Shown: one piece after another, positions 7,966 through 13,161 of the stretch
How the letters are laid out: every line of letters begins with the position of its first letter
Position numbering within the stretch: the first letter of the stretch is position 1
NCBI GenBank assembly: GCA_013204195.1
Contig: JABMOJ010000196.1
Location: forward strand, 1 to 13,161
Origin: SAR86 cluster bacterium
GTDB taxonomy: Bacteria; Pseudomonadota; Gammaproteobacteria; Pseudomonadales; Azotimanducaceae
DNA length: 13,161 bases
Reading direction: 5' to 3'
The notes under the pieces: generated by a model
Told to the model about the DNA's origin: nothing
Databases searched by the model: none
What the model saw: the letters and a program-made list of their open reading frames with translations, nothing else
Made by a program: the position numbers and the translations under genes

Positions 7966-10323
7966 CTAGCTCGGTTTGTCGGCCTTCTCTTGGGCTTTTT
8001 GCATGGCTTGCGCAAAGGCGTTGTTGATTGGCGGTGCTGTTGTTTTGGTGGCTTTTGGTGCCGAGTTGGGTTTGCCATTCTGCCGAGAACGAGCCCCCTG
8101 ATTGGCTCCAGGCCGCTTGGTCGATGAGTCCTGCGGGCCTTTCACTGCGGGTTCGTCGGTGAGGCGCATAGTCAGCGCAATGCGTTTACGTTCTAGGTCA
8201 ACTTCGAGAACCTTGACCTTGACGATCTCGCCAGCCTTGACCACATCGTGGGGGTCTTTCACGAAACTATTCGCCAGCGCAGATATATGTACGAGACCGT
8301 CTTGGTGAACGCCGATATCGACGAAGGCACCGAAATTCGTGACGTTCGTGACAGTACCTTCAAGGATCATGCCGTCCACCAGATCTTTCATGGTTTCAAC
8401 GCCGTCCTGCAATTGTGCTGCCTTGAACTCAGGGCGAGGGTCGCGACCAGGTTTTTCCAATTCCGCAATAATATCTTTGACTGTAAACAAGCCAAAGTGC
8501 TCGCTGGTGAAATCGCGGGCGTCAATGTCCTTGAGGGCGCTATTGCCGATCAATTGTTTAACTGGCTGGCCGGTTTTTTTTGCGATCAGCTCAACCACAG
8601 AATAGGCTTCCGGATGCACAGCTGAGCCGTCCAGTGGATTCGAGCCGTTGCGAACTCTGAGAAATCCTGCCGCTTGTTCAAAGGTTTTGTCGCCGAGTCT
8701 AGGGACAGATTTAAGTTGTTCGCGGCTACTGAACTGACCGTTGGTATTGCGATAGTCGACGATATTGTCGGCGATGCTTTGGCTCAAGCCGGCCACGCGA
8801 CGTAATAACGCGGCAGATGCGGTGTTGACCTCGACGCCCACGGCGTTCACGCAATCTTCAACCACGGAATCTAGGTGGCGAGCCAGCTGTACCTGACTGA
8901 CATCATGTTGATACTGGCCGACGCCGATGGACTTAGGCTCGATTTTCACAAGTTCAGCCAAAGGATCCTGCAGGCGCCTGGCGATAGAGACCGCGCCGCG
9001 AATCGTCACATCAAGATCAGGAAATTCTTTTGCGGCAAGTTCTGATGCGGAATAGATCGACGCACCGGCTTCGCTGACCAATATCTTTTGCAGGGTTAAT
9101 TCAGGGTGGCGTTTGATCAAGTCGCCACATAGTTTGTCCGTTTCCCGCGAGGCAGTGCCATTGCCAATGGCGAGTAGCTCCACCTGGTATTTTTTTGCGA
9201 GCGCGGCGAGTACCGCGATAGATTCGTCCCATTGGTTGCGTGGTGCATGGGGATAAATAGCGGTGCTGTCGAGATACTGACCGGTGTTGCTAATCACAGC
9301 GATTTTAACGCCTGTGCGCAAACCGGGATCCAGACCAATGGTAACTTTCTGACCTGCAGGCGCCGCGAGTAACAGTTCTTTGATGTTGCGGGCGAAGACT
9401 TCGATAGCGGTTTCTTCAGCTCGTGCTCGAAGGTCAGACATGAATTCGGTTTCGAGGTGCAGGTGAAGTTTGACTCGCCAGGTAAACCGTACGACTTCAG
9501 CAAGCCAGGCATCTGCAGGCCGACCGGTATTGATGAGATTAAAGTGCGTGGCGATCATGCTCATGCAAGGATGCATAAGCGTCTCATCATGCTCTACATC
9601 AATTTTCAATTGTAGGAAGTTTTCCTTGCGGCCACGAAACATCGCCAGTGCTCGATGGGACGGCACGCGGGTGACAATATCCTTGTGCTCGAAGTAGTCA
9701 CGGAATTTGGCCGCTTCCTGTTCTTTGCCGTCAATCAGGTTGGCAGTAAGCTGCGCTCTGTCTGACAAATAGGCGCGTAAGCGTGCTAGCAGCTCGGCAT
9801 CCTCGGCAAAGCGTTCCATCAGGATTTGACGGGCGCCGTCCAGAACACCTTTGACATCATTGAAGGCGTCTTTGAAATCGGGGTTGGTATTGATAAAGGC
9901 GGTCGCTTCGACGTTGGGGTCGAGCATAGGATCTAAAAACAACTTGTCCGCCAGAGGCTCTATACCTGCCTCAATGGCGATCTGGGCACGGGTGCGGCGC
10001 TTTTGCTTATACGGTAGGTAAAGGTCTTCCAGGCGAGTCTTGGTATCTGCCTGATTAATCTGGGCGCGCAGTTCTGCAGTTAGCTTGCCTTGCTCTTCAA
10101 TGCTGGCGAGTATGGTGGTGCGCCGGTCTTCGAGTTCCCGCAGATAGCTAAGGCGTTCTGCCAGGTTGCGCATCTGGGTATCATCCAGGGCACCCGTTGC
10201 TTCTTTTCGATATCGTGAGATGAAGGGTACTGTCGCGCCCTCATCCAGTAAGCCGATGGCGGCGATCACTTGTTTTGGCTGTACGCCCAGTTCTTCGGCG
10301 ATGCGTTGTGGAATATCAATCAT
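7966..10323 (-). CDS. tex: Tex (YhgF) family RNA-binding S1 domain protein
   Basis: Tex is a conserved cytoplasmic nucleic-acid-binding protein linked to transcription and RNA metabolism; its exact job is not settled. With this start it has 785 residues. Visible in order are the helical Tex N-domain ([19 protein letters not shown]), a YqgF/RNase H-like fold at about 327-454 ([24 protein letters not shown]), helix-hairpin-helix repeats at about 494-574 ([34 protein letters not shown]), an S1 domain at about 651-721 ([20 protein letters not shown]), and a basic, Pro/Ala/Lys-rich tail of about 64 residues. I chose ATG 10323 because it gives almost the same N-terminus length as E. coli YhgF. ATG 10371 is also in frame but would overlap ybiT by 38 bases and lacks a ribosome binding site. 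AAGGA lies 13 bases before 10323. The gap to ybiT is 10 bases, indicating one operon. Confidence 0.97.
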   Translation of the reverse strand: MIDIPQRIAEELGVQPKQVIAAIGLLDEGATVPFISRYRKEATGALDDTQMRNLAERLSYLRELEDRRTTILASIEEQGKLTAELRAQINQADTKTRLEDLYLPYKQKRRTRAQIAIEAGIEPLADKLFLDPMLDPNVEATAFINTNPDFKDAFNDVKGVLDGARQILMERFAEDAELLARLRAYLSDRAQLTANLIDGKEQEAAKFRDYFEHKDIVTRVPSHRALAMFRGRKENFLQLKIDVEHDETLMHPCMSMIATHFNLINTGRPADAWLAEVVRFTWRVKLHLHLETEFMSDLRARAEETAIEVFARNIKELLLAAPAGQKVTIGLDPGLRTGVKIAVISNTGQYLDSTAIYPHAPRNQWDESIAVLAALAKKYQVELLAIGNGTASRETDKLCGDLIKRHPELTLQKILVSEAGASIYSASELAAKEFPDLDVTIRGAVSIARRLQDPLAELVKIEPKSIGVGQYQHDVSQVQLARHLDSVVEDCVNAVGVEVNTASAALLRRVAGLSQSIADNIVDYRNTNGQFSSREQLKSVPRLGDKTFEQAAGFLRVRNGSNPLDGSAVHPEAYSVVELIAKKTGQPVKQLIGNSALKDIDARDFTSEHFGLFTVKDIIAELEKPGRDPRPEFKAAQLQDGVETMKDLVDGMILEGTVTNVTNFGAFVDIGVHQDGLVHISALANSFVKDPHDVVKAGEIVKVKVLEVDLERKRIALTMRLTDEPAVKGPQDSSTKRPGANQGARSRQNGKPNSAPKATKTTAPPINNAFAQAMQKAQEKADKPS

Positions 10324-10333
10324 TGCGGCGGAT

Positions 10334-11929
10334 TTATCCTTGGAGTAACTGGCTGGCGAGATATTCTTCATATGTGCCGCGGAAGTCGATCAATTTGTGG
10401 TCTTTGATCTCGATAATTCGAGTCGCCAACGATGAGACGAATTCCCGATCGTGACTAACGAAGAGTAAAGTGCCTTCGTAGTGCTCCAGTGCCATATTCA
10501 ATGACTCAATGGCTTCCATGTCGAGGTGGTTGGTTGGCTCGTCGAGGAGTAGAACATTATGGTCCTGCATCATCATTTTGCCGAACAATAGGCGGTTTTT
10601 TTCGCCACCGGAGCAGACATTGACTTCTTTCTTAAAGTCCTCGGTAGAAAACAGCAAACGGCCCAGGGTGGCTCGAACGATTTGGTCGTCATGACCGGGT
10701 TTACGCCATTGGCTCATCCAGTCGAACAGACTCAAGGTACTGCTGAAGATCGCGGAGCTGTCCTGAGGGCAATAGCCCAGGCTGACATTTTCCGACCATT
10801 GAATCGAGCCGCCGGTGGGTTCGAGTTCATTCATCAGGCAACGCAACAGCGTGGATTTGCCCACGCCATTTTCACCAATGATGGCAAGTCGCGTGCCAGC
10901 TTCAAGGAGAATATTGCCGTTTTTGAACAGGGGCTCGCCGTCGAATCCCATGCCGACCTCTTCCAGCGTTAGGGCCAGGCGGTGGAGTTTCTTTTCCTGA
11001 TTGAAACGAATATAAGGACTCACTCGGCTCGACGGTTTGATGGTTTCCAGCTCGATCTTGTCGAGTTGTCGGGCTCGCGAGGTGGCTTGTTTCGCTTTGG
11101 ATGCGTTGGCAGAAAACCGGCTGACGAATTGTTGTAACTCAACGATCTGGGCTTTCTTCTTGGCATTCTGCGACTGTTGACGTTCCCGTACCGCAGTGGA
11201 GGCGATCATGAAATCATCATAGTTGCCGGGGTAGACCCGCAGTTCGCCGAAATCGATGTCTGCCATATGGGTACAGACCGCGTTCAAAAAGTGGCGGTCG
11301 TGAGAAATGATCACCATGGTGCTGTTGCGCGCGTTCAGAACATCCTCAAGCCAATGAATCGTATGGATGTCTAGGTTGTTGGTGGGCTCATCCAGTAACA
11401 GTATGTCTGGGTCTGAGAATAACGCCTGGGCCAACAAGACACGTAGCTTCCAGCCGGGAGCAACCTCGCTCATCAGGCCATAGTGCGTGTCCATAGCAAT
11501 ACCTGCCCCGAGCAGAATCTCGCCGGCTCGGCTTTCGGCGGTATAACCATCCATCTCTGCAAATTCACTCTCCAGGTCGGCAACCTTCATGCCATCTTCC
11601 TCCGACATCTCCGGCAGGTTGTAGATTCGGTCTCGTTCTTGCTTGACCTTCCACAGCGCCTTGTGGCCCATGATGACGGTGTCGATGACGGTATAGTGTT
11701 CGAACGCGAACTGATCCTGGCTCAACTCTCCCACCCGTTCATTGGCGCTGATGGAGACATTGCCGGCGGTGGGTGTCAAAGATCCGTTGAGGATCTTCAT
11801 AAAGGTCGACTTACCACATCCGTTCGCACCGATCAGTCCATAACGATTACCGTCACTGAACTTGACAGAGATATTTTCGAATAACGGCTTGGAGCCGAAC
11901 TGCATGGTGATGTTTGCACTAGTAATCAA
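10334..11929 (-). CDS. ybiT: ABC-F ATPase YbiT
   Basis: ABC-F proteins bind the ribosomal E site and adjust translation; they have no membrane domain. This one has 531 residues with two ATPase cassettes: Walker A at 34-41 (GANGCGKS) and 352-359 (GENGVGKS), Walker B with DE at 180-181 and 463-464 (LLLDEPTN in both), and H-loops at His210 and His493. The inter-cassette linker spans about 245-300. The first signature region is the degenerate [10 protein letters not shown] typical of YbiT, and [26 protein letters not shown] and [11 protein letters not shown] identify the subfamily. The second signature is CSGGE rather than the usual LSGGE. The start is TTG at 11929: it aligns exactly with the E. 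coli YbiT N-terminus (both reach [10 protein letters not shown] at the same residue), and AGGA lies 8 bases upstream. The next in-frame ATG is codon 9, inside the first beta strand. tex follows after 10 bases. Confidence 0.97.
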   Translation of the reverse strand: MITSANITMQFGSKPLFENISVKFSDGNRYGLIGANGCGKSTFMKILNGSLTPTAGNVSISANERVGELSQDQFAFEHYTVIDTVIMGHKALWKVKQERDRIYNLPEMSEEDGMKVADLESEFAEMDGYTAESRAGEILLGAGIAMDTHYGLMSEVAPGWKLRVLLAQALFSDPDILLLDEPTNNLDIHTIHWLEDVLNARNSTMVIISHDRHFLNAVCTHMADIDFGELRVYPGNYDDFMIASTAVRERQQSQNAKKKAQIVELQQFVSRFSANASKAKQATSRARQLDKIELETIKPSSRVSPYIRFNQEKKLHRLALTLEEVGMGFDGEPLFKNGNILLEAGTRLAIIGENGVGKSTLLRCLMNELEPTGGSIQWSENVSLGYCPQDSSAIFSSTLSLFDWMSQWRKPGHDDQIVRATLGRLLFSTEDFKKEVNVCSGGEKNRLLFGKMMMQDHNVLLLDEPTNHLDMEAIESLNMALEHYEGTLLFVSHDREFVSSLATRIIEIKDHKLIDFRGTYEEYLASQLLQG

Positions 11930-12102
11930 GGGAAGCGTCCTGAATCAAAATTAAAGCGAATGGCGAAGCGAATGCCCTGCGAAGTTGAGTCATTTCGAGG
12001 TTGCGGACTATAGGGAGTTATCACGCAAAAATCGAGTGCTCTAAATAAAGTTGTTGGGCGCGATGATCTAAAGGAACCCATTTCGAATACCTCGTAAATC
12101 AT
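11926..12102 (-). CDS. Doubtful 58-codon open frame in the ybiT leader
   Basis: An uninterrupted frame runs from ATG 12102, two bases after the hydrolase stop codon, to TGA at 11928-11926. The TGA overlaps the TTG start of ybiT by 4 bases (TTGA). The product would begin [11 protein letters not shown], with no signal peptide or membrane segment and an Arg/Phe-rich end (RFAIRFNF). Only a weak GAGA purine stretch precedes the ATG. A stop-free frame of this length arises by chance a few percent of the time, and a possible -10 element (TATAGT, 12012-12007) lies inside it. I recognise no family. It could be a chance frame, a leader peptide coupled to ybiT, or a small protein; chance is the most likely. 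Confidence 0.15.
   Translation of the reverse strand: MIYEVFEMGSFRSSRPTTLFRALDFCVITPYSPQPRNDSTSQGIRFAIRFNFDSGRFP
11938..11941 (-). promoter_or_regulatory. Ribosome binding site for the TTG start of ybiT
   Basis: AGGA on the minus strand ends 8 bases before TTG 11929-11927. Together with the exact match of N-terminal length to E. coli YbiT, it supports a non-ATG start. Confidence 0.55.
11954..11974. repeat. Two direct copies of AAGCGAATG at a 12-bp period
   Basis: AAGCGAATG occurs at 11954-11962 and again at 11966-11974 in the spacer just upstream of ybiT. The pair lies between a possible -10 element and the ribosome binding site. The repeat itself is plain in the sequence; any regulatory role is a guess. 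Confidence 0.5.
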
Positions 12103-12103
12103 A

Positions 12104-12925
12104 TTATCTCGCCAATTTAGCGGCTGTCAGTGGGCCGTGGCGCATGAATGCGTCAATGGCCTGGCTAACACCTTCTGGCTCATGCATTGCTACGTCATGC
12201 CCGGCTCTGGAAAACACGTGCAGGCTGGCGTCGGGCAGGCGCATATAGTCCAATAAGTTCGCGTTTAGCAGGCCATCCACAGCGCCCGCCAGCATTAAGG
12301 TGGGCACGGACAGCTGCGCCAAGCGGTGCTCGACATCCAGCTCAAACATGGTGTCTAGCCCACCAAGATAATGGCCTTCCGATACCCGCAACAAGTGATC
12401 AACCCGAGATTCAAACCAGGCGTCGGTTTGAACATCCGCGCGGAATCGCCCGGCGATCTGCTCCTTTAAAAAGTAGTCTCGATCTTGATGGCGACGAGCC
12501 GCCAGTCGTTCCTGTATATAGGCTTCAGGTGGCAGAGCGCTAATGCCGCCACTGGGAATCGGAGCCATCAATATCAGCTGGTTGAGCCGGTCTGCATAGT
12601 CGAGGCCGAGTAGAAAGCCGATGCCGCCGCCCATGCTGTGGCCCGCATAGGTAAATTTATCGAGCCCCAGATGATCGGCCATACCCACGACGTCTGCTGC
12701 GTATTGTGCCAGGTTGTAGCCGTCTGGAGTGTCCTCACTTTCGCCGGTGCCGCGACATTCCATCAGGACAACGCGATAGGTGTCCTGCAGGCGTTCGGCA
12801 ACGGGCATCCAGTTAACTCTGGATGCCGTGTAGCCGTGATGCAACAGTAAAGTAGCAGCACTCTCTGGCGGGTTGCCCGGCGTGTCGTACCAGAGTCGGG
12901 CACCGTTGATGTTGGCGTGAGACAT
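12104..12925 (-). CDS. Alpha/beta-fold hydrolase
   Basis: Predicted cytoplasmic serine hydrolase (esterase, lipase-like or related) of unknown substrate, 273 residues, normal for the fold. The core is complete: oxyanion-hole strand LLLHHGYT (27-33), ECRGTGESE loop, nucleophile elbow GHSMGG with Ser97, acid Asp217 after the strand PTLMLAGAVD, and His243 in AGHDVAMHEPEG. A helical cap lies at about 128-190, rich in charged residues and aromatics (RRHQDRDYFLKEQ). No signal peptide is present. The ATG at 12925 is the only sensible start, since the first strand begins at residue 4, but the ribosome binding site is poor. It begins 29 bases after the stop of the truncated upstream gene, so the two could share a transcript. 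The sequence does not separate esterase from haloalkane dehalogenase-like or C-C bond hydrolase activity, so no gene name is given. Confidence 0.93.
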   Translation of the reverse strand: MSHANINGARLWYDTPGNPPESAATLLLHHGYTASRVNWMPVAERLQDTYRVVLMECRGTGESEDTPDGYNLAQYAADVVGMADHLGLDKFTYAGHSMGGGIGFLLGLDYADRLNQLILMAPIPSGGISALPPEAYIQERLAARRHQDRDYFLKEQIAGRFRADVQTDAWFESRVDHLLRVSEGHYLGGLDTMFELDVEHRLAQLSVPTLMLAGAVDGLLNANLLDYMRLPDASLHVFSRAGHDVAMHEPEGVSQAIDAFMRHGPLTAAKLAR

Positions 12926-12954
12926 TGTATTGCTGGCCGTCTGTTAATGCGAGA

Positions 12955-13161
12955 TTAGACATTCCCTGAGCGAATAGTTCGCGGTCGCTGGGGGCTTTGA
13001 CCTTGGCTATTTGGTCGAGAGGGCGCGCGGTTTTGGCTCTGACCGGAGTCATTGCTTTGACTGTTGCCTCGCGCCTGATTGCCGTTCGGTTCTTGGCTGC
13101 TGCGAGCCTGGTTGCTACTTTGGCCTTGGCCGCTGCGGCGAGCCTGGTTGCTACTTTGACC
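12955..13161 (-). CDS. Low-complexity C-terminal tail of a truncated protein, possibly a DEAD-box RNA helicase
   Basis: An open frame enters from the right edge and ends at TAA 12957-12955, leaving 68 residues. They are strongly biased to Gln, Ser, Asn, Gly and Arg, with GQSSNQAR given twice at a 12-residue period, then QSQNRAPSRPNSQ, and a final RTIRSGNV. There are no internal stops, and the bias is that of a disordered RNA-binding tail, as found at the ends of DEAD-box helicases (RhlE, DeaD), some pseudouridine synthases and RNase E. The catalytic part is outside the window, so the helicase assignment is inference. The other minus-strand frame here (starting at 13052) lacks this regularity and runs into the hydrolase gene. 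The hydrolase starts 29 bases downstream. Confidence 0.72.
   Translation of the reverse strand, partial: GQSSNQARRSGQGQSSNQARSSQEPNGNQARGNSQSNDSGQSQNRAPSRPNSQGQSPQRPRTIRSGNV
13102..13158. repeat. 21-bp tandem direct repeat at a 36-bp period inside the tail-coding region
   Basis: The 21 bases at 13102-13122 recur exactly at 13138-13158. The 36-bp period equals 12 codons, so the repeat keeps frame and encodes the duplicated GQSSNQAR block. More copies may lie beyond the window edge. Confidence 0.8.

Noticed and set aside
12187..12543. 118-codon plus-strand frame opposite the hydrolase gene
   Set aside because: It is antisense to a complete catalytic-triad hydrolase, has a composition typical of a shadow frame, and has no known motif.
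12813..13052. 79-codon minus-strand frame crossing the hydrolase start
   Set aside because: It is in a different frame from both the hydrolase and the Gln/Ser-rich tail and overlaps both. No domain or ribosome binding site supports it.
13081..13161. Possible CRISPR-like or mobile-element end repeat at the right edge
   Set aside because: The repeat keeps a 36-bp, codon-multiple period within an open frame and encodes a repeated peptide, so a protein repeat explains it.

Overview
The window looks like chromosomal DNA of a gammaproteobacterium. The YbiT, Tex and RecQ proteins align almost colinearly, from memory, with their Escherichia coli counterparts. The TonB-dependent receptor paired with a secreted lipoprotein suggests a free-living, probably marine or aquatic lineage such as the Cellvibrionales or Alteromonadales. 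The assignment to a group is inference. I see no insertion sequence, phage gene, CRISPR array, tRNA or rRNA.

Left part, minus strand (1-3112). A beta-class carbonic anhydrase is followed after 18 bases by recQ, which runs off the left edge after 415 codons. Upstream of the anhydrase, on the same strand, lies corA, a CorA-type divalent cation channel. A 200-base spacer then separates corA from the divergent next block.

Centre, plus strand (3345-7885). An outer-membrane lipoprotein with a predicted right-handed beta-helix fold precedes a 917-residue TonB-dependent receptor. A perfect 9-bp hairpin with a T tract sits between the two genes, and a 10-bp hairpin terminator follows the receptor. 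The two genes share the same style of ribosome binding site and probably form one uptake module whose substrate cannot be read from the sequence. This is the least understood and most interesting part of the window.

Right part, minus strand (7966-13161). A second cluster reads leftwards. It begins with the glutamine/serine/asparagine-rich C-terminal tail of a gene cut by the right edge (a DEAD-box RNA helicase is my best guess). Next comes an alpha/beta hydrolase, then ybiT (an ABC-F translation factor with a TTG start), then tex (an S1-domain RNA-binding protein). Only 10 bases separate ybiT from tex, so they are very likely co-transcribed, joining two RNA/ribosome-associated factors. A 58-codon open frame of doubtful reality fills the gap between the hydrolase and ybiT, and its stop overlaps the ybiT start by 4 bases.

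Most of the window is conserved housekeeping sequence. The points worth following are the lipoprotein-receptor module and its internal terminator, the ybiT leader region, and the repeat-bearing tail at the right edge.
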